Shown: positions 1 through 7,076, numbered from the stretch's first letter. The stretch is 11,495 bases of DNA from Pseudomonadota bacterium (GCA_023424095.1 JAFAEG010000078.1:1-11495); one strand, 5' to 3'. The notes: generated by a model not told the origin, from the letters alone. Numbers and translations: made by a program.

Positions 1-14
1 GCGACGGCCGTCGC
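1..14. repeat. perfect 14-bp palindrome at window edge
   Basis: The sequence GCGACGGCCGTCGC equals its own reverse complement. It lies 16 bases past the stop of the small membrane-protein gene at 174-31, so it could be part of a terminator for that gene. Any T-tract that would show this lies outside the window. Confidence 0.4.
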
Positions 15-30
15 CGGGAGCAGGAAGCGG

Positions 31-174
31 CTATTTTTTGAGCGGGACGTGGATGGATGTCGCACGCCCCCGGCGCTCCCGCTTGGCGCTCCGTTTCCTT
101 CGCACAAACAGGAAGACGGTGATCGCGCCAATCGCGGCGATCATCAGATACGCAATCACAAGGCGCATCGGCAT
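31..174 (-). CDS. small single-pass membrane protein, function unknown
   Basis: This is a 47-residue protein. Residues 3-24 form one hydrophobic segment (IAYLMIAAIGAITVFLFV at its core), followed by a strongly basic tail (RRKRSAKRERRGR), so the positive-inside rule predicts a cytoplasmic C-terminus. ATG at 174 is chosen because a GGAG lies 9 bases upstream; an in-frame ATG at 168 is the alternative. The open frame continues upstream to 246, but that part reads as non-coding. I do not recognise the family. The gene lies downstream of ompA beyond a strong terminator, so it is probably transcribed separately. It is real mainly on the strength of the membrane segment and basic tail. Confidence 0.55.
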   Translation of the reverse strand: MPMRLVIAYLMIAAIGAITVFLFVRRKRSAKRERRGRATSIHVPLKK

Positions 175-175
175 A

Positions 176-187
176 GGAGCCGGCTCC
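176..187. repeat. 12-bp perfect palindrome before the small membrane gene
   Basis: GGAGCCGGCTCC is its own reverse complement. It includes the GGAG that would serve as Shine-Dalgarno site for the gene starting at 174. It may be chance in GC-rich DNA or a dyad site. Confidence 0.35.
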
Positions 188-315
188 GACAGGCGACCGA
201 AAGGCGGCCGCCGTGCGTTGCTAGGCGCGCAGGCGGCGTGCTGCACTAACGTACGTCAGGTCGATCTGCGCCCTGTCGCCGCGGGAGCCCGTGTTGGCGC
301 AGCCGCACCCGCTGC

Positions 316-351
316 AAAAGAAAGGGGCCGGTCCCTTGCGGAACCGGCCCC
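316..351 (-). terminator. Rho-independent terminator of the ompA-family gene
   Basis: On the minus strand a 12-bp stem, GGGGCCGGTTCC against GGGACCGGCCCC with one G-U pair, closes a GCAA tetraloop and is followed directly by TTTCTTTT. It begins about 40 bases after the ompA stop codon. This is the clearest terminator in the window and separates ompA from the small membrane gene. Confidence 0.9.
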
Positions 352-391
352 AAACTTTTCGCCGTCGCCCAAGCGGGCGGCGGGAACCTAC

Positions 392-1633
392 TTACCAGCC
401 GGAGCCGGGGCCGTAGGTGATTTCCACGCGACGGTTGTCCGGCTCGCGGACGCCGTCAGCGGTGTCGACCGCCGGACGGGTTTCACCGAACGCCTGGGTG
501 GTCATCGAGCCAGCGCCGATGCCGCCAGCCGTGAGGTAATCACGGACGCGGTTGGCGCGGCGCTGCGACAGGCCGACGTTGTAGCTCGCGGCACCCGAAC
601 GGTCAGCGTGACCGGCCAGGACGACGGCGGGCGAACCACCGGCGCGATAGTTGGCGATCACACCGTCGAGCGTCTGACGAGCGCGGTCGGTGAGGGTGTC
701 CTCATCCCAACCGAAGTAGACGATCGCCGGCGGCAGGGCCACGACCGGGCAGTTCTGCGACTCGAGGACGCGGCTGCCATCCGGGCAATCCTTGTAAACC
801 GGCGGAGCGACGATCGCTTCGCACTGGTTCATCGCATTCAGCCGGGTGTTCGGCGGGCAGACGATGGGATCCGGAGCCGGCGGCGTGCAAACGCCGTTCG
901 CATCGAGATAATTCGGCGCATCACAGGTCGGCGCGGGATCCCGCATGCCGAAGTTGAAGCTGATGCCGCCCAGCAGCGAGTGCGAGCGAAGGTCCATGCC
1001 GACCGCACGGCCGCCATAACCGACATATTCGAGCTCGTCGGCGTTGAAGAAGCGATACTTCAGGTGGATGTCGACATTGCGCGACAGGGCCTGACGCACA
1101 CCGGCGATCACCTGCCAGGCGAAACGGGTGTCCGAATCGTCGATGATGGCGCCCGTGTTGGTAAAGGCCGTCACGTTGCCGACATCGACGCGGGCGATAC
1201 CGACGCCGCCGCCGATGAAGCCGCTCAGACCGTCTTCATCACCGAAGTCGAGCATGGCGTTGACCATGCCGGACAGGATGCTGACTTCGCCGTTACCGAA
1301 GGCCCAGATGCCGGTCGTGCCCGACGTGCCCGGAGGCGTCATGCCGTTGGTGACGAGATCCTCGACATCGGCCTGCTTGTAAGAAACTTCCGCTTCGACG
1401 CGGAACGCGCCGAAATCGTAGCCGACGAACACGCCGCCATCGAAGCCTTCTTCAAAACCGATGTTCATCGTGCCGGTCGTTCCAGCACCGAGGCCCGGCG
1501 TAAACGTGGTGTCGGAGTCTTCGACGATCATCGCACCGAAATCGCCGCCGACATACCAGGCGCCATCACGCGCGAGAGCCGGGCCAGCAAGGACGGTGGT
1601 CGACAGCGCCACTGCAATGGCGAGCTTCCGCAT
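392..1633 (-). CDS. OmpA-family outer membrane protein with peptidoglycan-binding domain
   Basis: This 413-residue protein is exported: residues 1-22 are a signal peptide ending in an ALA cleavage site. Residues about 25-230 have the alternating aromatic/glycine strands of an OmpA-type beta-barrel and end in the barrel-closing pattern SFNFGM. Residues 237-295 form a Cys/Pro-rich hinge with three Cys-11-Cys loops. Residues about 303-407 are an OmpA C-terminal domain; the diaminopimelate-binding pair is seen as D344 in GHADRSG and R359 in LSQRRA, with the terminal DNRRVEI motif. It should tether the outer membrane to peptidoglycan. ATG at 1633 has GGGGAAG just upstream and sits exactly before the signal peptide. 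It follows the tail genes on the same strand after a 195-base gap and has its own terminator, so it is probably an independent host gene. Confidence 0.93.
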   Translation of the reverse strand: MRKLAIAVALSTTVLAGPALARDGAWYVGGDFGAMIVEDSDTTFTPGLGAGTTGTMNIGFEEGFDGGVFVGYDFGAFRVEAEVSYKQADVEDLVTNGMTPPGTSGTTGIWAFGNGEVSILSGMVNAMLDFGDEDGLSGFIGGGVGIARVDVGNVTAFTNTGAIIDDSDTRFAWQVIAGVRQALSRNVDIHLKYRFFNADELEYVGYGGRAVGMDLRSHSLLGGISFNFGMRDPAPTCDAPNYLDANGVCTPPAPDPIVCPPNTRLNAMNQCEAIVAPPVYKDCPDGSRVLESQNCPVVALPPAIVYFGWDEDTLTDRARQTLDGVIANYRAGGSPAVVLAGHADRSGAASYNVGLSQRRANRVRDYLTAGGIGAGSMTTQAFGETRPAVDTADGVREPDNRRVEITYGPGSGW

Positions 1634-1828
1634 AAATCTTCCCCTTTCATCAACGTCGATACAACGACGACTACACTTCATTACGGTACCGCAGGTGTCC
1701 ACGCAAGCGCGCTTCACCCCTCTTCTGTTGCTGTAGCGCATCAGCCTTGGGAAGAAGTGACACCCTGGTAACCTGCGAGCCTCTAACCCAGGCCGCGGCG
1801 AGCGGTTGCATCGGAAAGGGGCCTTAAG
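1634..1828. other. intergenic region between DUF2793 gene and ompA
   Basis: This 195-base gap has no convincing ORF; the open frame that continues upstream of the ompA start reads as low-quality Arg/Cys-rich sequence. It should hold the ompA promoter and 5' leader. A short dyad, CGTCG-ATACAA-CGACG (about 1655-1670), lies in the leader. No clear terminator for the tail genes was found here. Confidence 0.6.
1678..1706 (-). promoter_or_regulatory. possible ompA promoter, weak
   Basis: On the minus strand TTGCGT (1706-1701) and TAATGA (1683-1678) are separated by exactly 17 bases, which would give a leader of about 40 bases. The spacing is ideal but the -10 match to consensus is poor, so this is only a candidate. 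Confidence 0.2.
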
Positions 1829-2323
1829 TCAATCAATCAATCCATGTGACTTTAATGTCACGATTACGGCGGTGAGGGCAGCGCGGGCCTCGCTATCGAC
1901 GGTCGCGCCTCCTGCGGGAGCGGCAATGTCGGGCTGCCGGGGCCCCACGACTCGCTCGCCGCCGATCTCGACCGCGGCCACTTTGATCGTTCCGTCGCTC
2001 CAGCCGCTGCCCGTCCACTGGCGGCTGAACCCGGCAACCTTGTCCCAAACGACCATTCCTTCGACCGGCGCCAGGAATCGCCAGCCGGCCAGGTTGAAGC
2101 AGGCCAGGGCATCATCCCGACCCGCCCACGCCCCGCTGCCGCCGGTTCCCACCAGCCAGCATTCGCCATCTTCAGGGTCCGGCGGGGGTGCCGCGTCGAT
2201 GCCCTCCACCGCCGGATGAACCAGCCCATCCAGCGCCGCCAGCGCCTCATTATGGAAATGTTCCTTCTGCGCCTGCCCCGGCAGGATGAAGGGCAAGGCG
2301 AATCGCGCGCTGCGTTCGGTCAT
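1829..2323 (-). CDS. DUF2793 domain protein, last gene of the tail module
   Basis: This 164-residue protein matches the DUF2793 pattern as I know it: an N-terminal LPFILPGQAQKE (10-21), HNEAL (24-28), then GSGAWAGRDDALA and a Trp-rich middle. The C-terminus, around GGERVVGPRQPDIAAPAGGA then a helical end, resembles ends of phage tail appendage proteins. DUF2793 genes are commonly found beside phage or GTA tail genes in alphaproteobacteria; the precise role is unknown to me, possibly a tail-tip or fibre accessory. ATG at 2323 is preceded by GAGGAG at 6 bases, overlapping the end of the gp15-like gene region; the gap between the two genes is 10 bases, implying co-transcription. No signal peptide is visible. 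Confidence 0.85.
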   Translation of the reverse strand: MTERSARFALPFILPGQAQKEHFHNEALAALDGLVHPAVEGIDAAPPPDPEDGECWLVGTGGSGAWAGRDDALACFNLAGWRFLAPVEGMVVWDKVAGFSRQWTGSGWSDGTIKVAAVEIGGERVVGPRQPDIAAPAGGATVDSEARAALTAVIVTLKSHGLID

Positions 2324-2333
2324 GATCGTCTCC

Positions 2334-4487
2334 TCACTCGAACGTAATGATGGCCGGCCGCGACCGGCCGTGCGTGCCGAGCTGCACGATCGACGCGTTC
2401 ACCGGCCCCGGCCCATCCAGCGCCCGCATCGCGGCATCATAAGTGAAGGCCGGCAGCGCCAACTCGGTCTCGCGGACGAAACCCTCGCCCGTGATCGCGA
2501 GCGCATAACGCTCGCTTTCTTCCCCCAGCGGCGTGTCGGCCCCGCTCGGCCAGGCCCAGCCCAGCCGGCTCCGTCGCACCCAGCTCAGCCGGATGCCGCC
2601 GCTTCCATCTGGTTCCGCCCGCAGATGCACCGGCGCCGGCGGGCGCAGCGCTTCCCCCGTCGCCATGATTGCGGCCTCGGCAGGCTCCGCATCGCCGATG
2701 CCGCTGGCGAGCAACTGGATCTCCGTCCCGAGACTGCCCGCGGAGGGCAATTCCACCGGTCTGATCGCGGCGCTCTCGAGCAGAGCGAAATCCTCGCCGG
2801 CGAGATGGGCCGCCGCCCATTCGGTTCCCCGCCGGCCGCGAAGCAGCTTCGACAGCCGCCACCGGCGCGCCGCGATCGGTTCCACCTCGCCGAACTGGAT
2901 CAGTTCCGCGCCGACCAGCGCCAGGTTCGCCCCCGCTGCCAGCGCATCTTCATCGCAGCCGGTCAGCACCATCTCGTCATGCAGCATTTCGACGTCCACG
3001 AAGCCGCCAAGGTCGAGCAATGCGGAACCTCCCGGCGGCAGCGCGCTCAACGCGATGCCGAGCAAGGCCGGCGCCGCCGTCTGCCCGACATCCTGCCAGC
3101 TCGCCCCGCCATCGCTGCTCAGCGACAAGGCCGCCCGGCGCCATCCAGCCAGGCTGCCCGACGCCATCGCCGCCAGCCGCGGCGTTCCATCGGACGCCAG
3201 CTCGGCAAGCGGCAGATCATAAAGCCGCAGCGTAGTCGGCCCGTGCGGCAGATCCGGTTCGCTGACCGGCCGCCCCGCGCCCGCGCCAGTCGCCAGCGCC
3301 CCGCCGGTCGCGACCCGGATCAGGTCCAAAGTCACCACCATATCGCCCAGCGTCCACCTGCTGACCCGCCAGGCGCCCGTTTCGCCCGGCAGGCTCAGCA
3401 CCGCCCCCGGCCTGATGTCCGCGCCGCGCCAGCCATAATGCAGGCTCATCGTCGCCCGCTCGGCCCAGGCCGCATCCAGCCGGCGCTCCGCCCTCTGCTT
3501 TGCCGCCTGCGCGCTCATCGCCGCGGCCAAAGCGCGCCGCTCGCTCTGCCCCACGCCCGCCGGACCCGCCGCCGCGCGCTGCATACCCGCCTGATAGTCC
3601 CGCTCCGGCTCGTAATAAGTCAGCGTCACCTCGCCGGGCACGCTCGCCGCGCCATGCCGGACCAGCTTCCTTTTACCGCTTTCCAATTCCGCAGGCGGTC
3701 CGGCCTCCGCCTCGCCAGGCGGGCCGAGCACCAGCCGTTCGCCGTCGTCGATCAGGCTCAGGCCCTCCAGCACGGCCAGCTCTTCCACCGCCCCGCGCAC
3801 GCTGTCGCCGATGGCGGCATAGCCGGATACACTGCCCGAGCCCGCGGCCGCGACAATGTCCGCGCTCAATCCGGCCCCGATCGCTGCCACCTCGACCGCG
3901 CCATCATCCGCCACGATCTCGAAACTCAGCGAAGGAATGCGATTGCCGAACTCGGCCAGCTCCATTTCCTCGAACAAGGCATAAGCGGTGCCGCGAAAGG
4001 CCGGCGCGGCGCCCGCGCCCTCCACCGCCGCGATCAACGGATCGACCGCCTGCTTCTCGTCACCCGGATAAAGCCGGAAGCCGGTGCGCACCTTGAAGTC
4101 GCCGCCCGCGCCGCGCAGCAATTTGCCGTCCGCCCAGATCCGCCCGATCGACAGCAAGGGCCGCGCCGACAGCGCCACCGCGAAATTGGCGACATAGTGA
4201 TAGTCGATCGTCCTAGCTTTGCCCTTGCCGTTGCTGCTCGTCGATCGCCGCTCGATCAGGTCGGTCGCCCAGATCACCGTCCCCGCGATCCGCATCGTGC
4301 CGAACACTTTCGGGATGGCGCTGCCATAAGATGATGTCTGCACGGCCAGTTCGCCCAGCCGTGGCCCGTGCCGGGCCTTGGGCCGGAACAGTTCCGCGTC
4401 GATCACCTGCCCCAGCGTGGAACCGATCGCGCCGCCGATCGGTCCGCCCAATGCGTTGCCGGCGGCGGTCAGGATCAGCGTCGCCAT
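2334..4487 (-). CDS. GTA gp15-like baseplate / host-specificity tail protein
   Basis: A 717-residue protein. The Gly/Ala-rich start (MATLILTAAGNALGGPIGG), then LFRPKARHGPRLGEL and GSAIPKVFGTMRIAG, is typical of the gp15 ('megatron') tail proteins of alphaproteobacterial GTAs and related siphophages. A phage-tail_3-like hub region follows, including a YYEPERDY segment near residue 315. Near residue 580 is RWRLSKLLRGRRGTEW, a conserved motif of the C-terminal part, and the last ~100 residues look like a fibronectin-like domain. R. capsulatus GTA gp15 is roughly 1,300 residues and carries a TIM-barrel domain; that domain is absent here. The protein should form the central tail-tip structure that contacts the host. 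ATG at 4487 has AAGGAG 7 bases upstream, overlapping the stop of the peptidase gene only 4 bases away. Confidence 0.9.
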   Translation of the reverse strand: MATLILTAAGNALGGPIGGAIGSTLGQVIDAELFRPKARHGPRLGELAVQTSSYGSAIPKVFGTMRIAGTVIWATDLIERRSTSSNGKGKARTIDYHYVANFAVALSARPLLSIGRIWADGKLLRGAGGDFKVRTGFRLYPGDEKQAVDPLIAAVEGAGAAPAFRGTAYALFEEMELAEFGNRIPSLSFEIVADDGAVEVAAIGAGLSADIVAAAGSGSVSGYAAIGDSVRGAVEELAVLEGLSLIDDGERLVLGPPGEAEAGPPAELESGKRKLVRHGAASVPGEVTLTYYEPERDYQAGMQRAAAGPAGVGQSERRALAAAMSAQAAKQRAERRLDAAWAERATMSLHYGWRGADIRPGAVLSLPGETGAWRVSRWTLGDMVVTLDLIRVATGGALATGAGAGRPVSEPDLPHGPTTLRLYDLPLAELASDGTPRLAAMASGSLAGWRRAALSLSSDGGASWQDVGQTAAPALLGIALSALPPGGSALLDLGGFVDVEMLHDEMVLTGCDEDALAAGANLALVGAELIQFGEVEPIAARRWRLSKLLRGRRGTEWAAAHLAGEDFALLESAAIRPVELPSAGSLGTEIQLLASGIGDAEPAEAAIMATGEALRPPAPVHLRAEPDGSGGIRLSWVRRSRLGWAWPSGADTPLGEESERYALAITGEGFVRETELALPAFTYDAAMRALDGPGPVNASIVQLGTHGRSRPAIITFE

Positions 4488-4491
4488 CGCC

Positions 4492-4869
4492 TCACTCCTT
4501 CCGCCAGATCCCAAGGATCGGCCACGGCGGCGCGCCGGGCCGCTCGACCACGCGGCGCAGGCCCGCATCGGCATGGACCAGCCCGTCGCCGGTCCATACG
4601 CCCAGATGCAGCTGCCCCGGCCCGGACCGCAGCACGATCACGTCCCCCGTGGCCTTCTCCTCGACCGGTCGCAGTCCCGCCTCCGCCAGGCCAGCTTCCA
4701 GCCGCGCCAGATCGCCCCCGCGCAGCCGATAATCGCGCCGCGTCTCGCCGAGCCCCAGCGCGGCCGCCGCCAGCCCGACGCAATCCAGCCCGTCCGGCCC
4801 ACGCCCCTGCGGCCGGAACCGCGTCCCGATCAGCGCCCGCGCCCGCGCGGCGCCGTCATTCCGGCGCAT
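4492..4869 (-). CDS. NlpC/P60-type tail peptidase (GTA gp14-like)
   Basis: A 125-residue protein of the NlpC/P60 papain-like fold found as the tail-tip cell-wall peptidase in GTAs and siphophages. The nucleophile is Cys30 in PDGLDCVGL; His88 in GQLHLGVW is the catalytic histidine and His99 in GLVHADAG the likely third polar residue. It should cut peptide cross-links of peptidoglycan during DNA delivery. The gene sits between hub protein and gp15, the same order as in R. capsulatus GTA. The start at 4869 overlaps the end of the upstream lipoprotein gene by 14 bases and has no good Shine-Dalgarno site, which suggests translational coupling. Length is slightly short for the family but all expected motifs are present. 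Confidence 0.9.
   Translation of the reverse strand: MRRNDGAARARALIGTRFRPQGRGPDGLDCVGLAAAALGLGETRRDYRLRGGDLARLEAGLAEAGLRPVEEKATGDVIVLRSGPGQLHLGVWTGDGLVHADAGLRRVVERPGAPPWPILGIWRKE
4495..4500 (-). promoter_or_regulatory. ribosome binding site for gp15-like gene
   Basis: AAGGAG overlaps the end of the peptidase gene and lies 7 bases before ATG 4487. It fixes that start and rules out the upstream in-frame ATG at 4574, whose extension runs antisense-like through the peptidase gene in another frame. Confidence 0.75.
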
Positions 4870-5041
4870 CGGCCGACTGGTTCGCCGGTTCGGGCGCCGG
4901 CGCCTCTTCCTCGGGCAAGGTGCAGCGGCACGGCCCGACCGACACGGATCGATTGTCCAGGTCGATCACCATCCCCTCCGGCAAATGCTGGCATCCCGCC
5001 AGCATCAGGCACAGCAAAGCCAGGCAAGCTCGAAGCCGCAT
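4856..5041 (-). CDS. small lipoprotein between hub and peptidase genes
   Basis: A 61-residue protein with a basic n-region (MRLR), hydrophobic core and lipobox LAGC with Cys17 as the lipidation site, so the mature form would be a 45-residue lipoprotein. The mature part holds a second Cys pair (GPCRCTL, 38 and 40) and an acidic, Pro/Ala-rich tail. AAGGAG lies 7 bases upstream of ATG 5041, a strong start signal. Its end overlaps the peptidase start by 14 bases. I do not recognise a family. A small Pro-rich lipoprotein beside a cell-wall enzyme recalls outer-membrane spanin subunits, but no inner-membrane partner is visible, so this is only a thought. R. capsulatus GTA has no gene I know of at this position. 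Confidence 0.75.
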   Translation of the reverse strand: MRLRACLALLCLMLAGCQHLPEGMVIDLDNRSVSVGPCRCTLPEEEAPAPEPANQSADAPE

Positions 5042-5067
5042 CGTCTCTCTCCTTCTGTTTCTTGAAT

Positions 5068-5130
5068 CCTCCCTGCGAGGCTTCGCCTCGTGGGGAGTGG
5101 GACCGCTCGCGCAGCGAGGGGTGGAGGGGC
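5068..5130. repeat. REP-like double-hairpin repeat, copy A
   Basis: It has two hairpins in a row: CTCCC...GGGAG enclosing CGAGGC-TTC-GCCTCG (5076-5090), then CTCGC-GCA-GCGAG (5106-5118), ending in GTGGAGGGG. The same layout (CTCCC, GGGAG, GGGACCGC, stem-GCA-stem, GTGGAGGGG) recurs at 11409-11457. It fills the gap between the hub gene and the lipoprotein gene. Confidence 0.75.
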
Positions 5131-5151
5131 GCCGCGCCGGCGGCGGAACCG

Positions 5152-5958
5152 TCAATATCGAGTCAGCAGATCATTCCCCGGCAGATGCGGCTCGCCGCGA
5201 AAATTCGTCGCATTCCCGAACCGCGCCACGCACGTCTCGAACCGCCGGTCGCAGCCCTCGGAAACCTCCACCAGATCGCCAGCTTCCGGCGCAAACGGCG
5301 GCGGCTCGCGCAATGTCACCATGGCTCCGTCCGATCCGCGCACCGCACTCTCCAGCCCGCTATTCGCCCCGCCAAGCCAGCGCAGCCGCCCGAACCCGAA
5401 AGCGCCCGCCACCGGCTCCGCATCATCCAGCGTCACCCCCGCGCCATCGGCGGAAACCACCCGCGCCAGCCGCACCCGCCCGGCCATATCCACCCGGCAC
5501 CTCTTGTCGCCCAGGCTCGCCCGGCAAGTCGGCGAGGTCTGTTCGACCACCGCCGCCTCGAGCGCCGCCGTCGGCCCGCGCAACTCCGCCTCGAACGCCT
5601 CGCCCTGGACACTCACCTCGCCCAGCGTCCCGCGCGCGACAGGCAGCATTTCTGCCCCCGGCGCTTCCCAATCGGTCATGAAGATGGTCAGCGCCGCCCC
5701 GTCCCAGCGCCCCGCCTTCAGATCCGGCGCAATGATCGCATCGCTCGACAGCGCCCCCTTCACATCGACATTGTCCGCATCGAACCCGTCCGAGACGCTC
5801 ACCGCCGACGGCAGCATCCCCGGCGCCGCCCGATAAGCCAGCCCGTCGATCACGAGGTCCCGATCATGCGTCGTAAAGCCCAGCGCCACGCCGTCGGCCC
5901 GCACCAACCGCCAGCACAGACAGGCCGTGGTCAGATCGCGCTTGATGAATTCGGGCAT
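5152..5958 (-). CDS. DUF2163 tail hub protein (GTA gp13-like)
   Basis: A 268-residue protein of the DUF2163 / phage_BR0599 family. Recognisable parts are the N-terminal LCWRLVRADGVALGFTTHD (14-32), a central DWEAPG followed by ARGTLGEV, and the C-terminal GCDRRFETCVARFGNATNF (235-253) with EPHLPGNDLL. The protein forms the hub of the tail baseplate, between the distal tail protein and gp15. Four cysteines, C145, C154, C236 and C243, are placed as expected for the metal or iron-sulfur site described for tail-tip hub proteins of this type; I infer this by position only. ATG at 5958 has GGAG 6 bases upstream; the open frame upstream of it is antisense to the divergent gene at 6031. Length is normal for the family. 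Confidence 0.92.
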   Translation of the reverse strand: MPEFIKRDLTTACLCWRLVRADGVALGFTTHDRDLVIDGLAYRAAPGMLPSAVSVSDGFDADNVDVKGALSSDAIIAPDLKAGRWDGAALTIFMTDWEAPGAEMLPVARGTLGEVSVQGEAFEAELRGPTAALEAAVVEQTSPTCRASLGDKRCRVDMAGRVRLARVVSADGAGVTLDDAEPVAGAFGFGRLRWLGGANSGLESAVRGSDGAMVTLREPPPFAPEAGDLVEVSEGCDRRFETCVARFGNATNFRGEPHLPGNDLLTRY

Positions 5959-5972
5959 GACCTTCTCCCGTC

Positions 5973-6020
5973 CTGCCGGACTTGATCCGGCTTTCGCCTT
6001 CCAGCATTCTGCCGGCAGAT
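5973..6020. repeat. dispersed palindromic repeat TGCCGGACTTGATCCGGC, copy 1
   Basis: GCCGGA-CTTGA-TCCGGC is a perfect 6-bp stem. It is followed by ATTCTGCCGG within a 10-bp palindrome (CTGCCGGCAG, 6009-6018). This element fills most of the 72-base divergent gap between the hub gene and the cassette-2 gene at 6031. A related copy lies at 7033-7074. From memory this is a common intergenic repeat in alphaproteobacteria. Confidence 0.7.
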
Positions 6021-6030
6021 CGGAGCCGCG

Positions 6031-6537
6031 ATGCTGCTGTTCACCGCCCTCATGTTGACCCAGCCCGCTGCGGCCGAAGCTGACCTCGGCCATGCGGCTG
6101 CTCAGCAACTGCCGCAGGTCGAGCCGACCCGCCTGGAAATCGGCAGCGGGCATATCGGCGGCGAAAGCGCCACCATCACCTTTACCTACGCGGGAGCCGA
6201 TGCGGCCCCGAACGTTCCGAAAATCCGCTTCGAGGCGCGCTTCGTGGATCAGCGTGCCAACACCCGCTCGCAACGCGCGACCGACAGCATCGCCTGTCCG
6301 CAGGCGGCGACGATTCTGCGGGCCGCGCCGGCTTCAGCGACGGCAGGCGCCCAGTCCGCGGACCCGCTGCCGTCGATCGTTCTCCACGCCAGCACCTATA
6401 CGCTCTCCGGCCGGTTCAATCAGGCCGGGGGCCCGCCCACCGAATTCACCGTCGCCGGGCGCTCCCCGACACCTTTAGGATGGTGGGCGGGCGCGCTCCT
6501 CGCTGCCCTGAACGCCTGCTGGCGCGACGCACCGTAA
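6031..6537 (+). CDS. exported protein of unknown function, first gene of cassette 2
   Basis: A 168-residue protein with a short hydrophobic start (LLFTALMLTQPAAAEA) that reads as a signal peptide cut after residue 15. The body (about 32-145) alternates short strand-like stretches (LEIGSGHIGGESATITFTY; PKIRFEARFVD; STYTLSGRFNQ) and suggests a beta-rich periplasmic domain. The C-terminus has a hydrophobic WWAGALLAALNACW stretch. Two cysteines, 89 and 163, could form a disulfide. GGAG lies 5 bases before ATG 6031. I recognise no family. It starts 72 bases from, and divergent to, the hub gene, and precedes two membrane-protein genes on the same strand at 57- and 59-base spacing, so the three may be one transcript. 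Confidence 0.65.
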   Translation: MLLFTALMLTQPAAAEADLGHAAAQQLPQVEPTRLEIGSGHIGGESATITFTYAGADAAPNVPKIRFEARFVDQRANTRSQRATDSIACPQAATILRAAPASATAGAQSADPLPSIVLHASTYTLSGRFNQAGGPPTEFTVAGRSPTPLGWWAGALLAALNACWRDAP

Positions 6538-6594
6538 GCGTCCGAAGCGCAACCTTGCGAGTGCCCGCCTCTCCTCCAAAGCGATACTGATCGG

Positions 6595-7017
6595 GTGAGC
6601 CGCCGATCTCGGCCTCAATCCTTGCTGTCCTGGCTCGGCGCCCCGCCGCTGGCCGCGCTGGCCATCTGGGAGGCGCACCGCCTTTCCAGCTCGCTCGACA
6701 GCTTTCTGTTCAATCCGCATCTGCTGCGCGCGAGCGCCGGCGCGATGGTTCTCACCATCCTGCTCATCGTCATCTACCGCCTGCGTCGCCGCACCGCCCG
6801 CACCCCGTCCTGGTATCCAGCGCTCGACCTCGTCCGCACTGCGGGTGCCTTCGCATTCATGCTGTTGCCGATCCTCGCCGGGATCGCGTGGCTCACCGGC
6901 CTGGCAAGTCCGCGCACGCTCCTGCAGGCCGCTTTGCTCATGCTGGTCGCATGGACCATGCTCAGCGTCTGGGCCGCCCTCGCCATCTTCGCGAACGACC
7001 TGCTCGCGCGGCGCTAG
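6595..7017 (+). CDS. multi-pass membrane protein, paralogue A
   Basis: A 140-residue integral membrane protein starting at GTG 6595; the start is supported because alignment to its neighbour begins close to both N-termini, though the Shine-Dalgarno site is weak. Hydrophobic segments lie at about 12-27, 47-61, 83-103 and 107-133, so three or four membrane passes, separated by a basic loop (RLRRRTAR). No catalytic motif is evident and I do not recognise the family. It aligns without gaps to the next gene product over about 100 residues (for example LAAL at 19-22 and VRTAG at 80-84 against VRLAG), marking a tandem duplication. It is the second gene of the plus-strand cassette inside the tail module. 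Confidence 0.75.
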   Translation: MSRRSRPQSLLSWLGAPPLAALAIWEAHRLSSSLDSFLFNPHLLRASAGAMVLTILLIVIYRLRRRTARTPSWYPALDLVRTAGAFAFMLLPILAGIAWLTGLASPRTLLQAALLMLVAWTMLSVWAALAIFANDLLARR

Positions 7018-7032
7018 CCGCTGTCGTCGTCA

Positions 7033-7074
7033 TGCCGGACTTGATCTGGCTCCCATTCTGTCGGACGAGTCCGG
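7033..7074. repeat. dispersed palindromic repeat, copy 2
   Basis: TGCCGGACTTGATCTGGC differs from copy 1 (5973-5990) at one base, and the following ATTCTGTCGG also matches copy 1 in order. A second stem, CGGAC-GA-GTCCG (7062-7073), lies just before the ATG at 7077. The element fills the gap between the two paralogous membrane genes. Confidence 0.7.
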
Positions 7075-7076
7075 CA

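Noticed and set aside
38..1771. 577-codon plus-strand open frame across the ompA gene
   Set aside because: It is antisense to a well-recognised OmpA protein; the translation is Arg/Ala-rich with no domain, as expected for the complement of GC-rich coding DNA.
1847..1862. GTGAC-TTTAAT-GTCAC inverted repeat as a terminator or operator
   Set aside because: It lies inside the last codons of the DUF2793 gene, the stem is only 5 bp and no T-tract follows; likely chance.
2286..4334. 682-codon plus-strand open frame
   Set aside because: It lies antisense to the gp15-like gene; the product is Arg/Pro/Gln-rich low-complexity sequence with no ribosome binding site or recognisable family.
4378..5985. 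535-codon plus-strand open frame across peptidase, lipoprotein and hub genes
   Set aside because: It overlaps three confidently identified minus-strand genes and has an Arg/Pro-rich composition typical of antisense reading.
7032..7076. Earlier start for membrane paralogue B
   Set aside because: The added residues (MPDLIWLPF...) are the translation of the dispersed repeat; similarity to paralogue A is only seen from the ATG at 7077 onward.
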